Of a stretch of 64,000 nucleotides of DNA, positions 54,091 through 63,085 are shown one piece after another. Below the pieces are notes generated by a model. That model was not told the origin of the DNA. It searched no databases and saw only the letters and a program-made list of their open reading frames with translations. Position 1 is the stretch's first letter; every line of letters starts with the position of its first letter. The stretch spans positions 177,471 to 241,470 of the forward strand of contig NZ_FZON01000001.1 in the NCBI RefSeq assembly GCF_900188425.1, read 5' to 3'. This DNA comes from Antarctobacter heliothermus. Its GTDB lineage: Bacteria; Pseudomonadota; Alphaproteobacteria; Rhodobacterales; Rhodobacteraceae. Made by a program: the position numbers and the translations under genes.

Positions 54091-55296
54091 TCAGGCGGGC
54101 TTTGCAATCGTGATCTGGGTCACGTCACAGTTACCGCTGTGAAAGGTCGCGGCGCAAGAGGCGAGGTAGAAATTCCACATGCGCCGGAACCTGTCATCAA
54201 ACCCCAGCGCCGCGATCTCGTCCCAGCGCGCATTGAAAGTATCGTGCCAGCGGCGCAGCGTCTGGGAATAACTTTCGCCAAATTCCAGACTGTCCACCAC
54301 CTGAAGCCCCGCACGCTCGATTTCCTGGCGCAACACCACCGGAGAGGGCAGCATCCCACCGGGAAAAATGTATTTCTGGATGAAATCCACCCCGCGCCGG
54401 TACACCTCCCACCGCTTGTGCTGCACGGTGATGATTTGCAGCGTCGCGGTTTTTCCGGGTTTGAGCCGCTGGCGGACCGTGTCGAAATAGACCGGCCAGT
54501 ATTTTTCGCCAACCGCCTCGAACATCTCGATAGAGGCGATGCCGTCATAGATGCCGCGCTCATCGCGGTAGTCCTGCAACTTCAGGTCCACGCGGTCTGA
54601 CAACCCCGCCCGTGCGATCCGGTCCTGCGCATAGTCAAATTGTTCCCGGCTGATGGTCAGCCCGGTGACCCGCAGCCCCCGCTCGCGCGCCGCGTATTCG
54701 GCGAACCCGCCCCAGCCACAGCCGATTTCCAGCACATGGTCGCCGGGCTGCGCCCCCATCTGGTCGATCATGGAGGCGTATTTCAGTTCCTGAGCCTTCT
54801 CCAGCCCCTCTTGACCGGTGTCAAACAGCGCCGAGGAATAGGTCATCGTCTCGTCCAGCCAGAGGCCGTAGAACGCGTTGCCCAGATCATAGTGATGGGC
54901 GATGTTCTTTTTTGCCTGCCGCTTGCTGTTGGATTGCAACCAGAACCGCAGCCGTTCCCACGCACGCACGACGCCGCCGCCGGGATAGCCGTCAAACATC
55001 TCTTCGTTGGCATGAACAAGGTCCAGAAACCCCATCAGATCGGGCGTCGACCACCATTCATCCAGATAAGCCTCGCAAAACCCAAGATCGCCTTCACGGA
55101 TCAGCCGGGCGAATATGTCATTGTTCAGCAAGTGCAATTCGGCCACCGGCCCGGCCCCATGTCCCTCGGCGCGGAACACGCGCCCGTCCCGCAGCACGAA
55201 ATCCAGCCGCCCCCGCTGCATCCTGCGGGCCAGGTCGAAAACCCGCGCAAAATAGCGGGGCAGATCCGCTTGGCCATGAGTGTCTGTCAGGTACAT
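54091..55296 (-). CDS. Cyclopropane-fatty-acyl-phospholipid synthase family methyltransferase
   Basis: A 401-residue SAM-dependent enzyme that methylates the double bond of membrane lipid acyl chains. HYDLGN is at 135-140, the SAM motif EIGCGWGG at 190-197, SIEMFEAVGEKYWPVYF near 260 and KYIFPGGMLPS near 310. It is the first gene of the cfa-trgA-trgB unit, so membrane modification is tied to tellurite resistance. Some relatives act in other lipid methylations, so the exact product is not certain. Confidence 0.92.
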   Translation of the reverse strand: MYLTDTHGQADLPRYFARVFDLARRMQRGRLDFVLRDGRVFRAEGHGAGPVAELHLLNNDIFARLIREGDLGFCEAYLDEWWSTPDLMGFLDLVHANEEMFDGYPGGGVVRAWERLRFWLQSNSKRQAKKNIAHHYDLGNAFYGLWLDETMTYSSALFDTGQEGLEKAQELKYASMIDQMGAQPGDHVLEIGCGWGGFAEYAARERGLRVTGLTISREQFDYAQDRIARAGLSDRVDLKLQDYRDERGIYDGIASIEMFEAVGEKYWPVYFDTVRQRLKPGKTATLQIITVQHKRWEVYRRGVDFIQKYIFPGGMLPSPVVLRQEIERAGLQVVDSLEFGESYSQTLRRWHDTFNARWDEIAALGFDDRFRRMWNFYLASCAATFHSGNCDVTQITIAKPA

Positions 55297-55439
55297 AAGG
55301 TTCTTTCAAAAGCCTGTTGTTTCACGAAGTTTATGTCCCAACCCCTCCGAGACAAGCATTTGTGCTTTGGATTTTGGCAAACTTGGTGTTTTCTGGAGTC
55401 ATTCCGGAGCGAAATGTTCCCTCATGCGGGAGATGACAG

Positions 55440-55841
55440 ATGAAAAAGCAATTGGTGGCCGTTTTGATTTGTGCCCTTGCAACCTCTGGCTGCGGCAAGG
55501 TGATGAGTTTCGTCGGGGTGGAAAAGGGTGAGAAAACCGCGCCTGCGGCCCGTCCTGCCTTGACGCTTTCGGAACCCGTTCGCGTGGTGCAGCCCAAGGC
55601 TGTGGCTGGCGGGTCGTGGGAGCGCAATGTGGCGCGCGATATACCCTACTTCAACATGTCGGCCCTGCCCGTCGCAGTCTACAGCGACGTGGAGTTCACG
55701 CAAAAGACCGGCACCCTCGCCCCCGGCGAAGGCGGCTTTATCGAAACCTGCTCGGACGCCAAGCCGGTGTGCAAGATCGCCTCGGCGGGCAACACGGCCG
55801 GCTGGGTCAAGATGGATCGCATGGGCGGCGTCAGCAACTGA
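55440..55841 (+). CDS. Lipoprotein with SH3-like domain
   Basis: A 133-residue exported lipoprotein. The lipobox is LATSGCGK with Cys18. The mature part (about 60-130) looks like a bacterial SH3-type domain, with VYSDVEFTQKTGTLAPGEGGFIETC and AGWVKM. A GGGAGA sequence precedes the ATG. Such domains bind peptidoglycan or act as periplasmic adaptors. It diverges from the cfa operon and ends 8 bp before the stop of the convergent photolyase gene. Confidence 0.75.
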   Translation: MKKQLVAVLICALATSGCGKVMSFVGVEKGEKTAPAARPALTLSEPVRVVQPKAVAGGSWERNVARDIPYFNMSALPVAVYSDVEFTQKTGTLAPGEGGFIETCSDAKPVCKIASAGNTAGWVKMDRMGGVSN

Positions 55842-55849
55842 ACCCCGGT

Positions 55850-57271
55850 TCAGAACGCGCGGTCCTGATAGGCGGACAGTGCCCGTTTGCGGCCTTCGCC
55901 GACGTCGACAATCGGCGCGGGATAAGGGTCTGTCGCCGATAGCGCCCAACTGCGGGGGATGGCGTCAAAGTAGCTTTGCGCCGTCTCTGTCGGTGTCTTG
56001 CGCCCCTCGGCAATCCAGCGATCCACATAGGCCCGTTTCGGGTCAAACTTGTCTCGCTGGGTGACCGGGTTGAACACACGGAAATAGGGCGTCGCATCCG
56101 GCCCCGACCCCGCCGACCACTGCCAGCCCATCGCATTGGCCGCCGGGTCCCAGTCGATCAGGCAGTCCTCGAACCAGCGCATCCCGATCTTCCAGTGGGT
56201 CATCAGGTGTTTGGTCAGGTAGGAGGCGACGATCATCCGCGCGCGGTTGTGCATGCGTCCCGTCACATACATCTCACGCATCCCCGCATCGACAAACGGA
56301 ATGCCCGTGCGCCCCTGTGTCCAGGCAATGACCTCAGGTGTGTTGGCGTCAGTGTTCCACGGGAACGCCTCCCACTCTTCACGCCAGTTGCTGTCCAGCA
56401 GGCGCGGGGTGTGCCACATCAGGTGATAGGCGAACTCGCGCCAGACCAGTTCCTTGAGAAATGTCTCGGCCCCCTTGCTGCCCTCTTCCATGGCCCGCCG
56501 CCCCGCGTGCCAGCATTGCGCCGGTGAGATCTCTCCCAGGCTGAGGTTCTCGCTCAGGCAGGACGTGCCGTCGGTCCAGGGCAGATTGCGGGTCTCATTA
56601 TAGTCGGACACCTTGTGCGCGATGAAGGCGCCCAGACGCCCCTGCGCGGCCTGTTCACCCAGCTGGACCCAAGGGCGCACCACATCCGCCCCCCGGCGCA
56701 TCGCGGACCCAAGCTTCCAGTCGTCAAGGTTTTCGCTATCGGGCCAGTCATCCGGCGCGGGGATGCGCCCCGGTGCAGGCACCGGCTCTACCACATCCCG
56801 GTCCCGGACCGCTTTCCAGAACGGCGTGTAAACCTTGTAGTACGCCCCCTGCTGGGTCTCCACCGTCCAGGGTTCGAACATCAGGTGCCCGGCAAAACTT
56901 TCCGCCTCCAACCCAGCCTCTTTCAGTGCCGATTTCACATCGGTGTCGCGGGCGACACTGGCCGGGTCATAGGCGCGCATCCAGTAGACGGCCCCTGCTC
57001 CGGTTTCCCTGACCAGCGCCTGTATCACCTCAACCGCTTCGCCGGAGCGCAGGATCAACCGCGATCCCGCCTTGGCGTAGCGGTCTGCCAGATGCCCGAT
57101 GCCCAGACCCAGCCGCCACTTTGACGCGGCCCCCAGATCGTCTACCCCCTTGTCCCGGATCACCACCGGGATCACCGGGCGGCCGGTTTGGCAGGCGGCG
57201 CTCAGCGCGGCATGGTCGGTCAGCCGCAGGTCGCGGCGGACCCAGACGAGGATGGGCGATTGGTCAGACAA
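55850..57271 (-). CDS. phrB: Deoxyribodipyrimidine photolyase
   Basis: Light-driven repair of cyclobutane pyrimidine dimers. It has 473 residues: the N-terminal antenna domain (WVRRDLRLTDHAAL) and the FAD domain with LVWREFAYHLMWHTP, GRTGIPFVDAGMREMYVTGRMHNR and DWDPAANAMGWQWSAG. The tryptophan electron chain appears present. It is a class I type. No SOS box is seen upstream. Confidence 0.96.
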   Translation of the reverse strand: MSDQSPILVWVRRDLRLTDHAALSAACQTGRPVIPVVIRDKGVDDLGAASKWRLGLGIGHLADRYAKAGSRLILRSGEAVEVIQALVRETGAGAVYWMRAYDPASVARDTDVKSALKEAGLEAESFAGHLMFEPWTVETQQGAYYKVYTPFWKAVRDRDVVEPVPAPGRIPAPDDWPDSENLDDWKLGSAMRRGADVVRPWVQLGEQAAQGRLGAFIAHKVSDYNETRNLPWTDGTSCLSENLSLGEISPAQCWHAGRRAMEEGSKGAETFLKELVWREFAYHLMWHTPRLLDSNWREEWEAFPWNTDANTPEVIAWTQGRTGIPFVDAGMREMYVTGRMHNRARMIVASYLTKHLMTHWKIGMRWFEDCLIDWDPAANAMGWQWSAGSGPDATPYFRVFNPVTQRDKFDPKRAYVDRWIAEGRKTPTETAQSYFDAIPRSWALSATDPYPAPIVDVGEGRKRALSAYQDRAF

Positions 57272-57338
57272 GGCGGACTCCTTCGAAGTCTTGTCCGTCT
57301 GTCAGATAGCGCGGGTCAGCGCGGGACAAGCCCCGCGA

Positions 57339-58538
57339 TCAGATCACCCGGTCGAGCGCGTCGATCAGTTTCGCCACCTCGTCCTCAGTGGTGTAGTGGA
57401 CAAAGGACAGCCGCAACACGCCCCGCTGCGGATCGACCCCCATGGCCTGCAAGGGACGATGGGCGTAGAAATCGCCGCCCCCCGCCATGATACCGTGGTC
57501 GACGAGTTTCGCCGCCGCATCCGCGGCTGATCGCGGCAGGGACAACGCCACGGTTGGCGCGCGGTTCTCTGTGGCCTTCGGTCCCAGCAGGCGCACACCG
57601 TTGCGCCCCGCCACCGCATCCAGCAGCGGTTGCAGCAGACGGATCTCATGCGCGCGCATCAGGTCATGCACCTCACCCGCCGCACAGCCGTGGTGCGCAG
57701 CCAAAGCGTCGATGTAATCCACCATGCCCGCGCAGGCGGCCACCTGCGCGTGGTCCGGGCCGGCTGGGGTGAATTTCTTGGTCAGGGTCGCGCCATTAAA
57801 GACATGCCCCTGGTTGGGCAGCACCTTGGCCAGGGTGCGGCGCACCACCATGATCCCCTGATGCGGGCCATAGGTCTTGTAGCTGGAAAACAGGTAGATA
57901 TCCGGCCCTAGCCCACCAATGTCGGGAAAGCCGTGCGGCGCATAGCTGACCCCGTCGACACAAACAAAGGCCCCCGCCGCATGGGCCAGCGCCGTGATCT
58001 CGACCACTGGGTTGATCTCTCCGACCACGTTCGAGCAATGCGGAAAGCAGACCAGCCGCACATTTTCGTCCAGCAGGTCTTCCAGATCCTCTGGGTTCAA
58101 TCGGCCGGTGCCGGGGTCGATCTTCCATTCGCGGATCTCGATCCCCTCGGCCTCCAACCGCCGCCACGGGCCAGAGTTGGCCTCATGGTCCTGGTTGGTG
58201 ACGATGATGGCCTCACCCGGCTGCATGAACTGGCGAAAGGCGCGGGCCAGCACATAGGTGTTCTGCGTGGTCGAGGGGCCAAAGCTCAGCTCATCGGTGT
58301 CCACGCCCAGCAGAGCCGACAGGCGGGCGCGGGCCTCATCCATTTCGGCCCCGGCCACCTCACTGGCTGCAAACGGACCATAGGGCTGCACCTTGCGTTC
58401 GCGGTAGAACCGCGTCAGCCGGTCGATCACCGGCGCGCAGGTATAAGACCCGCCCGCGTTTTCGAAAAATGCCTGCCCCTGCAAGGACGGCTCGGAAAAC
58501 GCCGGAAACTGCGCCCGCACAAAATCGACATCCAGCAT
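57339..58538 (-). CDS. Class V aminotransferase, cysteine desulfurase-like
   Basis: A 399-residue PLP enzyme of the cysteine desulfurase-like group (TIGR01976 type). PLP binds Lys221 in FSSYKTYGPHQ; TNQDHEANSGPW and VDGVSYAPHG (cofactor Asp) are also present. I see no obvious mobile catalytic cysteine loop of IscS or SufS, so it may be another amine or selenium lyase. The start is set by GGAGGG eight bases upstream. It lies downstream of a BCCT transporter on the same strand, separated by a terminator. Confidence 0.88.
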   Translation of the reverse strand: MLDVDFVRAQFPAFSEPSLQGQAFFENAGGSYTCAPVIDRLTRFYRERKVQPYGPFAASEVAGAEMDEARARLSALLGVDTDELSFGPSTTQNTYVLARAFRQFMQPGEAIIVTNQDHEANSGPWRRLEAEGIEIREWKIDPGTGRLNPEDLEDLLDENVRLVCFPHCSNVVGEINPVVEITALAHAAGAFVCVDGVSYAPHGFPDIGGLGPDIYLFSSYKTYGPHQGIMVVRRTLAKVLPNQGHVFNGATLTKKFTPAGPDHAQVAACAGMVDYIDALAAHHGCAAGEVHDLMRAHEIRLLQPLLDAVAGRNGVRLLGPKATENRAPTVALSLPRSAADAAAKLVDHGIMAGGGDFYAHRPLQAMGVDPQRGVLRLSFVHYTTEDEVAKLIDALDRVI

Positions 58539-58610
58539 GATACCCTCCTCCATGTCCCGGAGCCTGAGACAAAGCCCGAGGATCGGGCGGCGTCAACCCA
58601 CCAGAGCCCC

Positions 58611-58646
58611 GCAAAAGCAAAGGCCCCGACGTTTCCGCCGGGGCCT
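58611..58646 (-). terminator. Terminator after BCCT gene
   Basis: An 8-bp GC stem (58621-58628 with 58639-58646) is followed on the minus strand by TTGCTTTT. It lies just downstream of the BCCT transporter stop. Confidence 0.7.
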
Positions 58647-58675
58647 CTGTTTCGAGTGTGTGACCTGTGCTGTCC

Positions 58676-60385
58676 TCAGTGTGACTGACGTTCGGCCACA
58701 AGACCCTTCCAGATGGCATAACACATCAGCAACAGGACCAACGTGAACGGCAGACCTGTCGAGATCACCATGGCCTGTAGCGACGTCAGACCACCACCGA
58801 TCAGCAGCGCGATGGCCACCAACCCCTCAAAGGTACACCAGAACACGCGCTGCGGCACCGGCGCGTCGACCTTGCCGCCTGCGGTGATCGTGTCGATCAC
58901 CAGCGACCCCGAATCCGACGAGGTCACAAAGAACACGATGACCAGCACGATGCCGATGGTCGAGGTGATCGACGTCAGCGGCAGGCTGTCCAGCATCGCG
59001 AACAACGACAGTTCCGGCGCGTAGCTGTCGATCACGTTTGCCTTGACCGCAGACGCATCGGGATTGGCGATCATGTCGTTGATCGCGGCACCGCCGAACA
59101 CGGCCATCCAGAACACGCAGACAAGGCTGGGGATAATCAACACACAGATGATGAACTCGCGCACGGTGCGGCCACGGCTGACCCGCGCGATGAACATGCC
59201 GACAAAAGGCGACCAACTGATCCACCAGGCCCAATAGAAGGCGGTCCAGCCCTCACGATAGCCGTCATCCTCACGTCCGAACGGGTTCGACAGCGGAATA
59301 ACTTCTTGGAAATAGGCCCCGATCCCCGAAACGAACTCGCCCAGAATGGCGGTTGCACCAGCGGCGAACAGCACAAAGAGCAGTAGGACAATGGCGATCA
59401 CCATGTTGATTTCCGACAGTACTTTCACACCGCCATCCAGCCCGCGCAGTACCGACACAAGGGCAATCGCGGTGATCCCGATGATCAGGATGACCTGAAC
59501 CGTGATGTTGTTGGGAATGCCATAGACAAACTCCAGACCGGCGTTGGCCTGTTGCGCACCTAGGCCCAAAGAGGTTGCCAGGCCGAACAGCGTGGCAAAG
59601 ACCGCCAGTGTGTCGATCGCATGGCCCCACCAGCCCCAGACTCGGTCGCCCAAGATCGGATAAAAGGCAGAGCGGATCGAAAGCGGCAGACCCTTGTTGT
59701 AGGAGAACAGCGCCAGCGACAGCGCCACAACTGCGTAGATCGCCCAAGGGTGCAGCGCCCAGTGATAAGACGTGGCGGCCAGCGCCATCCGGCGTGCCTC
59801 TTGCACGTTTGCCTCGATCAGGGTTCCGTCTTCGGCAAAGGGCCGGACCACGCCCAGCGGCTCATCCCCCCAAGGGGTGCCAAAATAATAGGCCGGTTCC
59901 AGCACGCCAAAGAACATCAGGCCGATACCCATGCCAGCGGCGAACAGCATCGCAAACCATCCGATGTAGCCGTAGTCGGGCTTGGCATCCGCGCCACCCA
60001 GCCGAACAGAGCCCATCGGCGTCACGACCAGCAGCAGGCAGAACAGCACAAAAACGTTTGCCGCCATCAGAAAGAACCAGTCAAAGGTCGATGTCAGGAA
60101 GGCCCTGAGACCGATGTCACAAAACGCCCCCGGCTCGCAGCCTTCCACGGCGCTGGCATCCACGCCGGAAAAGAAGTTTCCGGCGTGCGTCGGCGCGACC
60201 AATGCGTAGATCACGAAGAGAATGACGCTCAGTGCCGAGATCACAAAAACCGGATTGTGGATATCGACCGGAAACGGCCCGACCTGCGTTTCGATATTGT
60301 CCTGGCCGATGTCGTAGTCGGTCTTGATGATGTCCGAGGCCCCCTCCGGTTCGGGGATGCCCTGGTTATTTGTTTCATCGGTCAT
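58676..60385 (-). CDS. BCCT family transporter
   Basis: A 569-residue transporter of the betaine/choline/carnitine family with twelve predicted helices. The central WSPFVGMFIARVSRGRTVREFI and the tryptophan-rich helix WWGHAIDTLAVFATLFGLATS are characteristic. Substrates in roseobacters include choline, glycine betaine and DMSP. The extra periplasmic loop after the second helix (about 75-100) with several cysteines is unusual. The ATG at 60385 follows GGGGGT. A UspA gene precedes it by 52 bp on the same strand. Confidence 0.94.
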   Translation of the reverse strand: MTDETNNQGIPEPEGASDIIKTDYDIGQDNIETQVGPFPVDIHNPVFVISALSVILFVIYALVAPTHAGNFFSGVDASAVEGCEPGAFCDIGLRAFLTSTFDWFFLMAANVFVLFCLLLVVTPMGSVRLGGADAKPDYGYIGWFAMLFAAGMGIGLMFFGVLEPAYYFGTPWGDEPLGVVRPFAEDGTLIEANVQEARRMALAATSYHWALHPWAIYAVVALSLALFSYNKGLPLSIRSAFYPILGDRVWGWWGHAIDTLAVFATLFGLATSLGLGAQQANAGLEFVYGIPNNITVQVILIIGITAIALVSVLRGLDGGVKVLSEINMVIAIVLLLFVLFAAGATAILGEFVSGIGAYFQEVIPLSNPFGREDDGYREGWTAFYWAWWISWSPFVGMFIARVSRGRTVREFIICVLIIPSLVCVFWMAVFGGAAINDMIANPDASAVKANVIDSYAPELSLFAMLDSLPLTSITSTIGIVLVIVFFVTSSDSGSLVIDTITAGGKVDAPVPQRVFWCTFEGLVAIALLIGGGLTSLQAMVISTGLPFTLVLLLMCYAIWKGLVAERQSH

Positions 60386-60437
60386 GCCTGACCCCCCTGT
60401 TCTTTTGTTTTTTGCCGGTTTTCCGGCCTCCCCGCGA

Positions 60438-60854
60438 TCACGCGCGCACCACCATGACCGAAACCTTGGCGTGGCCTGCAATCGTGCCGCCGTTGGACGG
60501 CCAGACATAATCGGTGATGTTCGGGATGTGGCTGGCCATGATCACCAGATCCGCCCCGGTCTCTCCCACCGCCTTCAACAGCGTCGGGTCCAGGTCGGTC
60601 GATGGGTCATGGCTTGTCATGGCGTGCGCCTCGGCGGTGACGTCGCTTTGCGCGGCCCTTGCCTTGGCAAAGGCTGTCAGCTTGGCTGCAAATTCCGCCG
60701 GCGTATGCGCCACTGAACTCGGTGTCGCCGCCGCGACGCCGACATACACGACGGTTGCCCCGTAGTGTTGTGCCAGGTCCTCTGCCACGCCCAACGCCTT
60801 TTCCAGGCGTTCGGCATGAGCAAGATCGACCGGCACCATGATCCGTTTGAACAC
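60438..60854 (-). CDS. Universal stress protein (UspA family)
   Basis: A 138-residue UspA-fold protein (MFKRIMVPVDLAHAERLEKAL). The C-terminal nucleotide loop reads SNGGTIAGHAKVSVMVV and lacks the full G-x2-G-x9-G-S/T pattern, so it may not bind ATP. It is the likely first gene of an operon with the BCCT transporter. Elsewhere a Usp protein (TeaD) regulates an osmolyte transporter, and a comparable role is reasonable here but not shown. Confidence 0.9.
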   Translation of the reverse strand: MFKRIMVPVDLAHAERLEKALGVAEDLAQHYGATVVYVGVAAATPSSVAHTPAEFAAKLTAFAKARAAQSDVTAEAHAMTSHDPSTDLDPTLLKAVGETGADLVIMASHIPNITDYVWPSNGGTIAGHAKVSVMVVRA

Positions 60855-61099
60855 GTCCCTCTCCTTTCTTGTTTTTTTCGGACCGGCGCGCCGGATGCAC
60901 TCCGGTCCCGACTGACAACAAACCGGAGCGACTTTGGTTCCCCGGTAAATTCAAGGCTAGAGCCATTCGGCGGAAAGGCGCAGACCGATGGGTCTCTTTT
61001 TGGCACGAAAACGACACGGATTGGCGCCATCCGCTGCCAAACAAACAACACCCCGGGCGCGCGTCCCGGCCCCGGATGCCATCGCTGCGCCGGTTGAGA

Positions 61100-61516
61100 T
61101 CAGCTCAGAGCCGCGCGCAACTTGTCTGCAATGTCCCCGATCCGCGCCATGTCACCCGGTTGACCGGCCGGGCGCAGGGACACGCCCGACCAGCGCGGCA
61201 GGATGTGGACATGAAGGTGAAAGACTTCCTGCCCGCCCGGTCCCTCGTTGAACTGCTGCACCGTTATGCCATCCGCCTGCAACGCCGCCATCGCGGCGTT
61301 GGCCACCTTTTGCGCGGTCGCCATGACCGCAGTCATTTGCGCAGGAGAGGCGTCCAACAGGTTGCGGCAGGGCGTCTTGGGGATCACAAGACAATGCCCG
61401 TCCGCGCGCGGGAATATGTCCATGAAACACAGCGTGTCGTCGTCTTCATAGATGCGGGTCGAGGGGATCTCTGCGCGCAGGATCTTGGCGAAAATGTTCT
61501 GGTCGTCATAGCTCAT
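61100..61516 (-). CDS. HIT family protein (histidine triad)
   Basis: A 138-residue nucleotide hydrolase of the HINT type. The triad HLHVHILP is at 100-107, with IFAKILRAEIPSTRIYEDD as the N-terminal signature. It would remove adducts from AMP (phosphoramidates). The start overlaps the stop of the small upstream gene (ATGA, 61513-61516). Confidence 0.95.
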   Translation of the reverse strand: MSYDDQNIFAKILRAEIPSTRIYEDDDTLCFMDIFPRADGHCLVIPKTPCRNLLDASPAQMTAVMATAQKVANAAMAALQADGITVQQFNEGPGGQEVFHLHVHILPRWSGVSLRPAGQPGDMARIGDIADKLRAALS

Positions 61517-61752
61517 GCGTTGCTCCCCACGCCCGCGGCCCCGGTGACAGGAACCTGCCCGTGTCCCGGTTTCAGCCTGTGATGATCCTCTTGCGCCTTT
61601 GGCGCGTAGCCTCTCCATTGCGCCTTATCCGCGCGCCCGCCGGTCTGCCGCCCTGATGCGCCGTCGCAGAAAACCACCGGAGCGATGTCCTGAACAATGG
61701 CAAGGGTGCTGCCACTATCCTTGTCCGTTTCGACAATCGATGGCTTGAACAT
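61513..61752 (-). CDS. Small protein (79 aa) coupled to HIT gene, hypothetical
   Basis: A 79-residue soluble protein (MFKPSIVETDKDSGS...) rich in Gly and Ala with one Cys. A strong AAGGAGAG ribosome-binding sequence precedes the ATG by five bases and its stop overlaps the HIT start, which argues that it is translated. No family or motif is recognised. Confidence 0.55.
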   Translation of the reverse strand: MFKPSIVETDKDSGSTLAIVQDIAPVVFCDGASGRQTGGRADKAQWRGYAPKAQEDHHRLKPGHGQVPVTGAAGVGSNA

Positions 61753-61859
61753 GGGTCTCTCCTTTGGTTCGAAACACAGAAATTCGCGGGTCCGAGGGAC
61801 GGTGGGCGGGGCGCCTTTCGCCGCCAGGCGAAACAGCGTCCGTCCCACGTCCCGTTGTC

Positions 61860-62378
61860 CTACAACCACGGCCCCTCCGGCGGCATGAACGCCAGATCGC
61901 TGACCGGGGCCTTGGCCCCGGCGGCCGTCAGCATGGCGTGGATCTGTCCGCGATGATGGGTCTGGTGGTTGAACATATGCACCACGCACAGCGCCTTGGG
62001 TTTGGACACCTCGCGCCCGACGGCACCGGAATACCAACTCAGATCCCCGGTCAGGTCGACCGTCCGCAGCCGCTCTGACCAGATCAGGATCTCCGCATCC
62101 GCGCGGAACCGCGCGATCTCCCATTCCTCACGCGTTGCGGTCAATGTCGGGGTGTCCTTGATCCCGCCCGCAGGCGGCTGTGACCCGGTGAACCGGGACA
62201 TCCACATCAGATCCCCCCAAAGCAGGTGGTTCACCGTCCCCAAAAGCGATCCGAAAAACGCCTTGCGGTCCTGTTTAAGCGCCGTGGGGTCCAGCGCTTC
62301 GAAACAGGCCTTCACCTGCCGGTTCTGCCATGCATTGTAGCGCGCCATGGTCAGGCAATAGTCCGGCGAGATCATCAT
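61860..62378 (-). CDS. DinB family protein
   Basis: A 172-residue four-helix protein of the DinB/YfiT metal-dependent type. The probable metal ligands are the histidines in VNHLLWGD and MFNHQTHHRGQ. Members include mycothiol and bacillithiol transferases, but the substrate in alphaproteobacteria is unknown. The ATG at 62378 overlaps the DUF1326 stop (ATGA), so the two genes are coupled. Confidence 0.9.
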   Translation of the reverse strand: MMISPDYCLTMARYNAWQNRQVKACFEALDPTALKQDRKAFFGSLLGTVNHLLWGDLMWMSRFTGSQPPAGGIKDTPTLTATREEWEIARFRADAEILIWSERLRTVDLTGDLSWYSGAVGREVSKPKALCVVHMFNHQTHHRGQIHAMLTAAGAKAPVSDLAFMPPEGPWL

Positions 62379-63085
62379 TTCCCCGGTCCTTTCCAGTCGA
62401 TCGCACAAATCTCACCCGACTTGCCCGAAAAATCCCAAACCCGGCCATAGTCCCGCACTTTGCTTTTCAGCCCCTTGGCCACAATCACGTCCGGGCCCAT
62501 CCAGTATTTGGTGTTCTTGATCACGATGGGTTCTGCGGGAGAGGCCCCCTGCACCATCTCGATCTCACCCTGAATCTTGCGCCCGATATACAGACCGCGT
62601 TTTGTGCCCTCACGGACAATCTCTACCTTTTCGCGTTCGTGTCCGATGATCTGCGACACCAGCAGGGTGAACAGCCCGGTGGTGCCGCCCGCCTCGCCTG
62701 ACAGGAAATTGAGCAGACCGTTGTAGGCGGCGGGCGTGGCGCGTTCGTCGATGTAGACCGCCACCTTCCAGTCGCCCTCGGCCATCTTGCCGGGGATCTC
62801 GACCATCAGGCCGACGTTTGTGCCGGTCGGGTCCTCGCCCTCGAAGTGGCCCTCGTCGTCGATGGCAATCGCCATCCAGGCCTTGCAGGTGCCTTCTGTC
62901 GGGTCGTGTTGGCCTAGGCTGACAACACAGGGGCAGAATACCGTACAGGAGCAGTTCAGGAACAGCTCGCCCCGGATCGCCCAGTCGGTCGGGCGCATCT
63001 GTCGGCACTTGGGGTTCGGCATCCGTTGGTCGATGCGTTGGCTGACCGGCAGTCGGTCCGAGTCAGGGCGTCGGTTCAGACCCAT
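62375..63085 (-). CDS. DUF1326 domain-containing protein
   Basis: A 236-residue protein of the DUF1326 family. The N-terminal cysteine cluster is LNCSCTVFCPC (Cys45, 47, 51, 53), which probably binds a metal. TNVGLMVEIPGKMAEGDWKVAVYID and the C-terminal PIVIKNTKYWMGPDVIVAKG are typical. The start follows AGAAGGAGA; a start at ATG 62998 (MRPTDWAIRG) would also keep the domain. DUF1326 genes often neighbour DUF2182 membrane proteins, not seen here. Function is unknown. Confidence 0.88.
   Translation of the reverse strand: MGLNRRPDSDRLPVSQRIDQRMPNPKCRQMRPTDWAIRGELFLNCSCTVFCPCVVSLGQHDPTEGTCKAWMAIAIDDEGHFEGEDPTGTNVGLMVEIPGKMAEGDWKVAVYIDERATPAAYNGLLNFLSGEAGGTTGLFTLLVSQIIGHEREKVEIVREGTKRGLYIGRKIQGEIEMVQGASPAEPIVIKNTKYWMGPDVIVAKGLKSKVRDYGRVWDFSGKSGEICAIDWKGPGK

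Noticed and set aside
58440..58480. TTTTCGAAAAATG-like palindrome similar to that at 51273
   Set aside because: Here it lies inside the aminotransferase coding sequence (FFENAGG) and is explained by codons.
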